A stretch of 5,849 bases of DNA from an uncultured Selenomonas sp. (GTDB taxonomy: Bacteria > Bacillota > Negativicutes > Selenomonadales > Selenomonadaceae), in NCBI GenBank assembly GCA_938045435.1, contig CALIBA010000272.1, positions 1 through 5,849 on the forward strand, written 5' to 3'. The translations under genes were made by a program, and so were the position numbers. This document shows positions 1-5,843 of this stretch, one piece after another; the first letter of the stretch is position 1; the number at the start of each line of letters is the position of its first letter. The notes beneath the pieces were generated by a model. It ran no database searches. It was not told the origin of the DNA and was given only the letters and a program-made list of their open reading frames with translations.

Positions 1-752
1 ATATACTGCGTGACAAATGTCCTCAGTTTTTCCTGCAAAAATACAGTGTTTACAAGAAGTGCTCCAGCACTGGGGGCAAGCTTCATCGCATAGAACTGTG
101 GGGCTGCGCTCACCCAAAAATCCGCAGGGTATGGTGTGACGGAAACGCCCTCTTTTTCAAAGTTGAGCACGGCACGCGGCAGATGAAATGCGGAGGTAAC
201 AAGGATCGGGTGCACAAATCCCTCACGCCGCAAAATCTGTGTCGTATATTGCGCGTTCTGTCCAGTCGTGCGGCTCTGCGTTTCCGTGTAGATCATCTCA
301 TCCGGTACCCCGAGAGAGCGCAGAACACGCCGCGCAATCTCAGCTTCGGATCCCGTATCACTAAACACCTGCCCCCCCGAGAGAAGAATCGGCAAGTGAT
401 GGATGCGATAGAGGCGTACGACGGTCAAAAGACGCGCCGAGGGACTTTGTGCGAGCATCCCAACACCGTCTACATCCCGAACACCTGCGATCGCCCCGCC
501 GCCCAGCATGATGATGACATCGCCCTCCGGTGCTTCGGGGACTTCATATACCCCCTCCAGATCCCCCATCAGCCGATCGGCAACGGCACCGGTCGAAAAC
601 AGATAGAGCATACAGGAAAGCAGCATAAGGACGCCCCCAGCACGGCGCTCCCTGCGCTTTTTCCATATGTACACGGCAAGCCCCGCCATACAGAGAATAA
701 AAATCCCCGGGGGCAAAATCCAGCTTGCACCAAATTTCAAAAGGTAAATCAA
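1..752 (-). CDS. DUF218 (YdcF/ElyC-like) membrane protein, partial at the left edge
   Basis: An open frame of 250 codons runs on the minus strand from a TTG at 752 to the window edge with no stop, so the C-terminus is missing. I chose TTG 752 because GGAGGTG (763-769) sits about 10 nt upstream and no ATG or GTG lies in frame between it and the upstream stop. A second TTG at 740 is possible. Two hydrophobic segments (about residues 9-29 and 40-57) precede a DUF218 domain from about residue 78. The domain shows the DVIIMLGGG strand-loop, the LLSGG motif (123-127), an E-x-x-S-R-T-T-x-x-N segment (157-166) and VTSAFHLPRA (185-194). Family members are inner-membrane proteins with the catalytic-like domain outside the membrane. 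ElyC in E. coli affects envelope and peptidoglycan precursor homeostasis, but the biochemical activity is not settled. Compared with the usual length of about 250-265 aa, only a few residues should be missing. It is divergent from the cupin gene. The family call is firm; the precise role is not. Confidence 0.85.
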   Translation of the reverse strand, partial: MIYLLKFGASWILPPGIFILCMAGLAVYIWKKRRERRAGGVLMLLSCMLYLFSTGAVADRLMGDLEGVYEVPEAPEGDVIIMLGGGAIAGVRDVDGVGMLAQSPSARLLTVVRLYRIHHLPILLSGGQVFSDTGSEAEIARRVLRSLGVPDEMIYTETQSRTTGQNAQYTTQILRREGFVHPILVTSAFHLPRAVLNFEKEGVSVTPYPADFWVSAAPQFYAMKLAPSAGALLVNTVFLQEKLRTFVTQY

Positions 753-762
753 AGGAAAATAA

Positions 763-769
763 CACCTCC
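763..769 (-). promoter_or_regulatory. Ribosome binding site deciding the TTG start of the DUF218 gene
   Basis: GGAGGTG on the minus strand is a near-perfect anti-16S match. It lies about 10 nt before TTG 752. The GTG inside this motif opens a different frame whose product lacks DUF218 motifs, so the motif is better read as the ribosome binding site than as a start codon. Confidence 0.7.
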
Positions 770-783
770 GTCGCGAATAATAA

Positions 784-813
784 ATTATCGCAGTATATTA
801 TCTATTCTAACAA
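784..813 (-). promoter_or_regulatory. Candidate sigma-70-type promoter for the DUF218 gene
   Basis: On the minus strand TTGTTA (813-808) is followed after 18 bp by GATAAT (789-784). These match the consensus at 4 of 6 and 5 of 6 positions. Transcription would start near 777, leaving a short leader that still contains the ribosome binding site. TATACT in the same AT-rich tract is an alternative -10 box without a good -35 partner. The prediction comes from sequence match only. Confidence 0.35.
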
Positions 814-883
814 AATTTACGGCAGGAAGCACTTATTATTTGCGCGCGGCAAGCTGCGTGCTCTGCAAAAAGGAGCAATCACA

Positions 884-1228
884 ATGGCTATCATCGCATC
901 CGAACACATCGACGCAGAGAAGAGGTTTGGCGGAAACGGCACAATTCACATCCAAAAGCTGCTCACGCCGGCAGAGCTCAATGGCAAATGTGGAATGTAC
1001 GCACGTGTCACCATCCCGCCGCATGCGTCAATGGGCGTACACCGCCATGAGGGAAATACAGAGACCTATCACATCCTCTCGGGACATGCACGCTACAACG
1101 ACAACGGGAAGGAGATGGAGATCGGCCCCGGCACGACGACGTTCTGCGCCGACGGCGAGGTGCATGCCATCGAAAATATCTCCGATACGGAGGATCTTGT
1201 CTTTATGGCATTGATCATCAATCAGTAA
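884..1228 (+). CDS. Small single-domain cupin protein (cupin_2 type)
   Basis: This 114-residue protein starts at ATG 884. The ribosome binding site AAAAAGGAG ends at 875, 8 nt upstream. The open frame extends back to 725, but that extension lacks a ribosome binding site and crosses the divergent promoter region. The protein is one cupin beta-barrel. Motif 1 is G-V-H53-R-H55-x4-E60-x6-G67, giving the usual His, His and Glu metal ligands. Motif 2 has G83, then Ala89 where the consensus has Pro, followed by G91, H94 and N98, supplying the third His ligand. A single divalent metal ion is therefore expected. No signal peptide or membrane segment is present, so it should be cytosolic. Single-domain cupins of this size include sugar-binding, isomerase, dioxygenase and sensor-like proteins, and the sequence does not decide among them. 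The gene stands alone, divergent from the DUF218 gene and convergent with the efflux operon. The fold is certain; the substrate is unknown. Confidence 0.88.
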   Translation: MAIIASEHIDAEKRFGGNGTIHIQKLLTPAELNGKCGMYARVTIPPHASMGVHRHEGNTETYHILSGHARYNDNGKEMEIGPGTTTFCADGEVHAIENISDTEDLVFMALIINQ

Positions 1229-1240
1229 ATATAACGCAGA

Positions 1241-1281
1241 GAAAAGCCCGTGCGAAGCAAATTGTCCCGCACGGGCTTTTC
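1241..1281. terminator. Bidirectional Rho-independent terminator
   Basis: A perfect 14-bp inverted repeat (1241-1254 and 1268-1281) encloses a 13-nt loop. The GC-rich core GCCCGTGCG is flanked by AAAA on one side and TTTT on the other, so a short U-tract follows the stem whichever strand is transcribed. It starts 12 bp after the cupin stop and lies 13 bp past the permease stop on the other strand, as expected for a shared terminator between convergent genes. Confidence 0.88.
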
Positions 1282-1294
1282 GTGTATAAAGGGG

Positions 1295-2509
1295 TTATTC
1301 ATACCGCAGCGCATCAATCGGGTCAAGCCGTGCCGCCTTGCGCGCAGGATAAATACCGAAGAAGAGACCAATACCGACGGCAAAAGAGAATGACACGAGG
1401 ATCGGCAGGATGGAGATCGTCGTTGTAAGCCCGCCAAAGGCACCAATTGCCTTGGAGAGGGAGACCCCTATGCCAATCCCAATCATGCCGCCGACAAGAC
1501 CGATCACCATGGATTCAATCATAAACTGCATGAGAACATTGGCGGAGGTTGCGCCAAGCGCCTTTCGTATGCCGATTTCACGCGTACGCTCGGTAACAGA
1601 AACCATCATGATATTCATGATGCCGATGCCGCCAACGAGAAGTGAAATCCCTGCAATGGAGCCGAGGAGCAGTGTCAGCATATTCGTATTCTCCGTAAAG
1701 CTCTCCATGAGGCTCGTCATGTTGCGCACGGTGAAATCATCCTCCGCACCGTGGTGGATATGGTGCCGTTGGCGCAGCAGTGTCTCTATTTCCGCCTGCA
1801 CCTGATTCATGCGCTCTGGACTTTCGACCTGTATATTGATGGCGTGGATGTAAGTAATGGCGAGCATGCGCTCCTGTGCCGTCGTGATGGGGATGTAGAT
1901 GACATCATCCTGATCCTGTCCAATGGACTGCCCCTTTTCCGCAGTCATACCGATGACTTTGAACGGTTGATTGTTGATGCGGATGTTCTTCCCGATGGGG
2001 TTCTCCGTGCCGAACAGATTGCTCGCAACGGTGGGACCAATGACGGCGACGCGGCTGCGCTTCGTGATGTCACTCGCCGTGATGAAGGAGCCGTTTTCAA
2101 CCTTCAGCGAACGGATCTGCATCAGCTCTGGAGTGACGCCCTCGACAGTTGTGTTCCAGTTGAGGTTGCCGTTTACGGCCTGATAGGCGGTGGAGACGAC
2201 CGGTGAAACGTAGTCAATGCCCTTGATCTTTGCAGCAATCGCCTTTGCATCGTCATATTTCAGCGATTTGCGCGAGCCTGCTGCGCCGCGTACGCCTCCG
2301 TGATTGGATGAACCGGGCATGACGATGAGCATATTTGAACCGAGACTTGCAAAGGAGTCTGCGACACTCGTCCGAACACCCATACCGATGGAGACCATCG
2401 CAATGACAGCGCCGACACCGATGATGATACCGAGCATCGTGAGAAGGGAGCGGAGCTTGTTCGCGAGGAGGGCATTCACCGCCATGATGAAACATTCCTT
2501 AAACAACAT
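1295..2509 (-). CDS. MacB-type ABC transporter permease
   Basis: This 404-residue protein is the membrane half of a MacB-family transporter, which couples cytoplasmic ATP hydrolysis to movements of a large periplasmic domain rather than moving substrate through the membrane itself. TM1 is about residues 22-44, within the N-terminal MacB-PCD core (NKLRSLLTMLG). The periplasmic domain spans about 45-275, and TM2-4 lie near 277-303, 328-356 and 365-388. The FtsX-type coupling segment after TM2 (TERTREIGIRKALGA, 306-320) and the C-terminal signature PARKAARLDPIDALRYE (388-404) are intact. The start at 2509 overlaps the ATPase gene by 11 bp, follows a G-rich ribosome binding site (AGGGGGT) by 8 nt and gives the usual family N-terminus. 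ATG 2485, preceded by AAGGA, is the alternative. E. coli MacB carries the ATPase on the same chain; here it is separate, as is common in Firmicutes. A small His cluster (249-253) sits in the periplasmic domain. It is the last gene of the operon. Confidence 0.93.
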   Translation of the reverse strand: MLFKECFIMAVNALLANKLRSLLTMLGIIIGVGAVIAMVSIGMGVRTSVADSFASLGSNMLIVMPGSSNHGGVRGAAGSRKSLKYDDAKAIAAKIKGIDYVSPVVSTAYQAVNGNLNWNTTVEGVTPELMQIRSLKVENGSFITASDITKRSRVAVIGPTVASNLFGTENPIGKNIRINNQPFKVIGMTAEKGQSIGQDQDDVIYIPITTAQERMLAITYIHAINIQVESPERMNQVQAEIETLLRQRHHIHHGAEDDFTVRNMTSLMESFTENTNMLTLLLGSIAGISLLVGGIGIMNIMMVSVTERTREIGIRKALGATSANVLMQFMIESMVIGLVGGMIGIGIGVSLSKAIGAFGGLTTTISILPILVSFSFAVGIGLFFGIYPARKAARLDPIDALRYE

Positions 2510-3218
2510 CCATCACGACCCCCTTTCCCTCATCGCGCGTGATTTTCCCATCGCGCACGAGGAGCTGACGGCTCGCACGCAGGGCAATCTCCGGCTCATG
2601 GGTCACGAGGATGATGGTGTGCCCCTTCTCGTGCATGGTCTCGAAGATGTCCATAATCTCCTTCGTAGACTTCGTGTCGAGATTTCCTGTTGGCTCATCC
2701 GCCATGATGATGTGCGGATCGTTGACGAGCGCCCGCGCAATTGCGACGCGCTGGCGCTGTCCACCTGAGAGTTCGCTCGGCAAATGCTGCCCGCGGTCGG
2801 ATAGCCCGACAGCCGCGAGCATCTCCACTGCACGCTGCATGCGCTCTCTTTTGCGCATGCCTGCATAGACGAGAGGCAAGGCGACGTTTTCAAGGGCGGA
2901 GATCCGCGGGAGCAAGTTGAAATTTTGAAAGACGAAGCCGATTTTCTTGTTGCGCGTTGCCGCAAGCGCATCATCGCTGAGCCCCGCAACCTCCACACCA
3001 TCCAGCCGATAAGAGCCGCTACTCGGGCGATCAAGACAGCCGAGGATGTTCATGAGCGTTGATTTCCCTGAGCCAGAGGGCCCCATAAGTGCGGCGAACT
3101 CACCGCGCCGAATGTCGAGATCGATGCTGTCGAGCGCTGCGAGGGTCTCTCCGCCGATCTGATAGAGTTTTCGGATGCCGCGCAGGCGGATGGTCGAGGG
3201 CGCTTCTTTTGTTTCCAT
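2499..3218 (-). CDS. MacB/LolD-type ABC transporter ATP-binding protein
   Basis: This 239-residue cytoplasmic ATPase powers the efflux complex and has the usual length for the MacB/LolD/FtsE class. Every catalytic motif is present: Walker A GPSGSGKST (46-54), Q-loop Gln98 in FVFQNFNLLP, signature LSGGQ (150-154), Walker B IIMADEP (170-176) with Asp174 and Glu175, D-loop NLD (179-181) and switch His207. The FNLLP segment after the Q-loop and the DEPTGNLD sequence are typical of this exporter class rather than of importer ATPases. ATG 3218 follows AGGGGG by 6 nt and lies 15 bp after the adaptor stop. Its end overlaps the permease start by 11 bp, which suggests coupled translation at matched levels. 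Together they should form a 2:2 complex equivalent to a MacB dimer. An orthologous LolCDE-type ATPase is a less likely reading, because the adjoining genes are an adaptor and an outer membrane factor. Confidence 0.95.
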   Translation of the reverse strand: METKEAPSTIRLRGIRKLYQIGGETLAALDSIDLDIRRGEFAALMGPSGSGKSTLMNILGCLDRPSSGSYRLDGVEVAGLSDDALAATRNKKIGFVFQNFNLLPRISALENVALPLVYAGMRKRERMQRAVEMLAAVGLSDRGQHLPSELSGGQRQRVAIARALVNDPHIIMADEPTGNLDTKSTKEIMDIFETMHEKGHTIILVTHEPEIALRASRQLLVRDGKITRDEGKGVVMDVV

Positions 3219-3233
3219 CGAAATCCCCCTGTA
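3219..3233 (-). promoter_or_regulatory. Ribosome binding site in the adaptor-ATPase gap
   Basis: The 15-bp gap is almost entirely a ribosome binding site. AGGGGG (3225-3230) stands 6 nt before ATG 3218. There is no room for a promoter, which supports a single transcript across this junction. Confidence 0.7.
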
Positions 3234-4343
3234 TCAGAATGGCGGTGGCCCGCCCGCCTGAATGCTGTTTGTCACGATCTTTGCCGTGTAGGTATTAACG
3301 ACGTTTTCCCCCTCGCTGAGCCCTGAGAGGATCTCAACATATTCATCGCTGTAGATGCCGGTCTCAACATAGCGCTGTTCCTGTGTCCCATCCTCTTTCA
3401 GCACGAGGACATAGGAGCCTGCTGCGTCGGTTTTAAGCGCTGTGAGCGGCACGACAAGTGCACCGCTGCGATCTGCCGTATTGATGATGACGCGTGCCGT
3501 CATGGCCGGCAGGAGTTTGCTTTCCGGATCATCCACGTCAAGGGTCACATAGTAGTAGATAACGGCATTGGAGGAGGACGATGCGCTGCCCGAAGAGCTT
3601 GTATCCCACGTGTTCGACACGTCGGTCTGAGAGATCTTCGATACGTGTGCAGTAAATTTCTTATCCGTGTAGGCATCAACGGTAAAGGTTGCCGTCTGCC
3701 CAATGTGGATGCTGCCGATGTCGGTCTCGTCCACCTTTGCCTTGATCTGCTTGGATGAGAGATCGGCAATGCGCATGATGACGGTTGGGTTATCAGAACC
3801 CTGCACCGCCATTGTGCCCGCGGTCTTTGGCTCGCCGACGACAACGCCTGAGATAGGTGCCGTGATGATGGTCTCATTTGCGTCGGAGTTCGCCACCTCA
3901 AGTGTGGACTGCGCTGTGTCATAGTTGTATGCTGCGTCTTCAAGGTCGGATTTGGACTTTGCACCGATGCTCTCTAAATAGCTCATGCGGTTGTACTTGG
4001 CGCGTGTGTTGGTCACACTGTACTGCGCCTGTTCGCGCTTTGCCTCATAATCTTTGCCGTCAAGGGTCGCAACAATCTGCCCCGCTGTGACGGTATCGTT
4101 CTCCTTGACAAGGACAGAACTGATGCGCGCGGTAATCTTAGAACTGACCTCGACAGAATTTACCGGACGGATGGTGCCCGTTGCCTCAACGGTGGACTTG
4201 ATATTCATACGCGTGACGGGGACGGTTTCAACGACCTTTGCGGCCTCCTGTGTCGCCTCTGAAGAGAGATACCAATAGATGCCCATGCCAACGAAGAAGA
4301 CCGCCGCGAGCATGCCGATGACGATGCGTTTCTTGTGTGTCAT
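3234..4343 (-). CDS. MacA-like periplasmic adaptor (HlyD/RND-type membrane fusion protein)
   Basis: This 369-residue adaptor should bridge the inner-membrane permease and the outer membrane duct. An uncleaved N-terminal anchor covers about residues 6-26 after a basic start, so the bulk is periplasmic. Two lipoyl half-motifs (about 62-97, with the segment VLVKENDTVTAGQIVATLDG, and about 156-196, with the segment ITAPISGVV) flank a short alpha-helical hairpin (about 98-154). A beta-barrel domain (about 197-290) and a membrane-proximal domain (about 291-355) follow. The hairpin is short, as in MacA-like adaptors that meet TolC tip to tip. A Ser-rich low-complexity stretch (about 249-258) lies within the barrel region, and the protein ends in GGPPPF. 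ATG 4343 is 3 bp after the outer membrane factor stop. Its ribosome binding site AGGAGAG (4350-4356) lies inside the end of that upstream gene. An RND-pump adaptor would have the same fold; the adjoining MacB-type genes favour the ABC assignment. Confidence 0.92.
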   Translation of the reverse strand: MTHKKRIVIGMLAAVFFVGMGIYWYLSSEATQEAAKVVETVPVTRMNIKSTVEATGTIRPVNSVEVSSKITARISSVLVKENDTVTAGQIVATLDGKDYEAKREQAQYSVTNTRAKYNRMSYLESIGAKSKSDLEDAAYNYDTAQSTLEVANSDANETIITAPISGVVVGEPKTAGTMAVQGSDNPTVIMRIADLSSKQIKAKVDETDIGSIHIGQTATFTVDAYTDKKFTAHVSKISQTDVSNTWDTSSSGSASSSSNAVIYYYVTLDVDDPESKLLPAMTARVIINTADRSGALVVPLTALKTDAAGSYVLVLKEDGTQEQRYVETGIYSDEYVEILSGLSEGENVVNTYTAKIVTNSIQAGGPPPF

Positions 4344-4346
4344 AGG

Positions 4347-5750
4347 TCACTCTCCTTTCTGCGCTGCATCCATAGCCCCCGCCTCGACGTAGGCTGCTCG
4401 GGCGTTCTCACGCTCTGCATCGCTCACATAGGGAAGACGCTCTGCGGCGGCGCGCTCACTGTCAGTAAGCGCCATTCCCATGAGATTTTCAACCTGTGCG
4501 CGGCAGCGCGCATAATCATAGCGAGCGCTGATGGCGTTCGTCTTTGCCTTGGACAGCGCAAGCTGCGCATCCAATACGTCAAGGAGAATCCCCTCGCCCG
4601 CACGATAGCGCTCCCCCGCAATAAATACGTCCTCCTCTGCCTGATTTACGGCATCTCCTGTGGTGCTGAACCGTTTCTCCGCCTCACGCATATTGAGATA
4701 TGCCTGCCGCAGATTGAGATCAATACTCTCCTCTGTTTTGCGGACAGTCAGCAGTGCAATGTCGCGTTCTGCCTCCGCGGTATCAATCTGAGCGCGCGTC
4801 ACGCCACTGTCAAATATGTTCCATTTAACGCTGAGGCCTGCGGATACATCTGTGGTGTCATCGCGCTGCGGGCGAAACTGACTCGAAAGCCCTGTACCGA
4901 TGGTAAGATCCACCGTCGGTTTTTTGCCTGCCTTTGCAATATCGACAGCAAGCTCACGCTGCGCCAAGGTATCGCGCAGCGCGGCAAGGTCGAGACGATT
5001 GCGATAGGCGTAGGCAATGCAGTCCTGCATGGAGGCTGTAAATGGAAGATAGGAAACATCCGTCGTTAAGCGCAGCGGCTCCGTGCGGTCGATATTCAGC
5101 AGATTGCGCAGCGCAGAAAGATTGACCTCATAGCTGTTTTCCGCACGGATAAGTTCCTGCCGCGCATTCGACAGTTCCACCGAGGAGCGCAGAACATCTA
5201 TTTTCGCCTGTGCGCCTGCCTCATAGAGCACAGAGACATTCTTCAAATGCGCCTCGTAGTTATCCACCGTAGTGCGCTGCACACCGATTTTTTGAAGAGC
5301 CTCGGCTGCATTCCAGTAGGCAGAGATGACCTCATATTTCAGATCTTCCCGCGCACGCTCCGTCTTCAGCTGTGCTGCACGCACACCGATCTCACCCGAT
5401 CGGATGCCCGCCTCGTTCGCACCGCCGCTGTAAAGCGGCAGGCTCGCCGAGAGGCTGATCCCATTTGAGATCTGCTCATGTGCATGTTCCTGTTTACTCA
5501 TGCGGAGACTATCGCTTGCACCCGCCGAGACACTGTTTTTCCCACGCGCCTGCCTGAGTGCTGCATCTGCTGTGCGCTCCCCCTCGCGTGTGATGCGCAG
5601 CCCTGTATTCTTTGCAAGGGCATAGTCAATCGCTTCATTTAAGGAGAGCGCCGCAGCTCCAGCGCTCGATGAAAACAGGAGTGTTCCGCCCAACGTTAGT
5701 GCGGCGAGCACCTGTCGGCAGCAGCGTTTTCGCAGCCATTGCCCGTCCAT
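4347..5750 (-). CDS. TolC-like outer membrane efflux protein (OEP family)
   Basis: This 467-residue protein should trimerise into the outer membrane barrel and periplasmic tunnel of the exporter. ATG 5750 is chosen because GAGGAGG (5756-5762) stands 5 nt upstream and a signal peptide begins directly: basic residues 7-12, a hydrophobic core 14-27, and probable cleavage after an AGA-type site near 32-33. The frame stays open back to a GTG at 5807, but that extension runs through a hairpin and spoils the signal peptide. Two homologous OEP repeats are visible. SASLPLYSGG (101-110) and SVKWNIFDSG (307-316) each begin a barrel strand leading into long helices. The segments LYEAGAQAKIDVL (175-187) and RYRAGEGILLDVL (381-393) also correspond. 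The helices are Ala-, Glu- and Arg-rich and coiled-coil-like. There is no lipobox Cys, so it is not an OprM-type lipoprotein. It is the first gene of the operon, an order that gives the system its own exit duct. Confidence 0.93.
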   Translation of the reverse strand: MDGQWLRKRCCRQVLAALTLGGTLLFSSSAGAAALSLNEAIDYALAKNTGLRITREGERTADAALRQARGKNSVSAGASDSLRMSKQEHAHEQISNGISLSASLPLYSGGANEAGIRSGEIGVRAAQLKTERAREDLKYEVISAYWNAAEALQKIGVQRTTVDNYEAHLKNVSVLYEAGAQAKIDVLRSSVELSNARQELIRAENSYEVNLSALRNLLNIDRTEPLRLTTDVSYLPFTASMQDCIAYAYRNRLDLAALRDTLAQRELAVDIAKAGKKPTVDLTIGTGLSSQFRPQRDDTTDVSAGLSVKWNIFDSGVTRAQIDTAEAERDIALLTVRKTEESIDLNLRQAYLNMREAEKRFSTTGDAVNQAEEDVFIAGERYRAGEGILLDVLDAQLALSKAKTNAISARYDYARCRAQVENLMGMALTDSERAAAERLPYVSDAERENARAAYVEAGAMDAAQKGE

Positions 5751-5755
5751 AAAAA

Positions 5756-5762
5756 CCTCCTC
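5756..5762 (-). promoter_or_regulatory. Ribosome binding site deciding the outer membrane factor start
   Basis: GAGGAGG on the minus strand, 5 nt before ATG 5750, is the strongest ribosome binding site in the window. It selects this start over in-frame upstream codons, which lack such a site. Confidence 0.8.
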
Positions 5763-5785
5763 TATTGCAAACATTTCATACATTG

Positions 5786-5814
5786 TTTCTAGATAAATCA
5801 TGACCACCCGTCAA
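5786..5814 (-). promoter_or_regulatory. Candidate promoter of the efflux operon
   Basis: On the minus strand TTGACG (5814-5809, 5 of 6 to consensus) is separated by 17 bp from TAGAAA (5791-5786, 4 of 6). Transcription would start near 5779, about 17 nt before the ribosome binding site. The TTG of the -35 box is exactly the 3-nt loop of the adjoining perfect hairpin, and ACG is the start of its second arm. The box match and spacing are seen directly; promoter activity is inferred. Confidence 0.45.
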
Positions 5815-5823
5815 ACGGGTGGT
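5803..5823. repeat. Perfect 9-bp inverted repeat with 3-nt loop
   Basis: ACCACCCGT (5803-5811) and ACGGGTGGT (5815-5823) are exact reverse complements around the loop CAA. No T-run follows on either strand, so it is a poor Rho-independent terminator. A palindromic TCATGA (5798-5803) abuts it on the side toward the operon. It may be a subterminal hairpin of an IS200/IS605-type element, a REP-like palindrome or an operator. Confidence 0.85.
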
Positions 5824-5830
5824 TTGCACG

Positions 5831-5843
5831 CCCCTATAAGGGG
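5831..5843. repeat. Second small inverted repeat, 5-bp stem with 3-nt loop
   Basis: CCCCT (5831-5835) and AGGGG (5839-5843) pair around ATA, 7 bp beyond the larger hairpin. A 5-bp stem alone could be chance. Its placement next to a perfect 9-bp hairpin makes a composite structure more likely. Confidence 0.55.

Larger units (their letters stand above)
753..883. other. Divergent intergenic region between the DUF218 and cupin genes
   Basis: This 131-bp spacer has an AT-rich core (about 775-840) and must carry the start signals for both flanking genes. A plausible minus-strand promoter is present. For the plus-strand cupin gene I see several TATTAT/TATTCT-like -10 boxes (for example 803-808 and 834-839) but none with a convincing -35 box. 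I found no clear operator palindrome. Confidence 0.5.

Noticed and set aside
544..765. 73-codon minus-strand frame starting at GTG 765
   Set aside because: It is shifted relative to the DUF218 frame, its GTG is part of that gene's ribosome binding site, and it stops without any domain.
725..883. N-terminal extension of the cupin frame back to 725
   Set aside because: It lacks a ribosome binding site and crosses the AT-rich divergent promoter region. ATG 884 has a strong ribosome binding site and gives a normal-length cupin.
183..1214. 343-codon plus-strand open frame
   Set aside because: It is antisense to the DUF218 gene and then overlaps the cupin gene in another frame. Its translation is rich in Arg, Pro, Thr and Ser with no recognisable domain, and there is no ribosome binding site at its start.
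4335..5069. 244-codon plus-strand open frame antisense to the outer membrane factor
   Set aside because: The opposite strand encodes an OEP-family protein with clear internal repeats. The antisense translation has no domain and no convincing ribosome binding site.
5751..5807. Upstream extension of the outer membrane factor to GTG 5807
   Set aside because: The start codon lies inside the hairpin, and the extra 19 residues would precede and disrupt a well-formed signal peptide that begins at ATG 5750.
5803..5823. Rho-independent terminator for a gene beyond the right edge
   Set aside because: The stem is good but no T-run follows it on either strand, unlike the clear terminator at 1241-1281.
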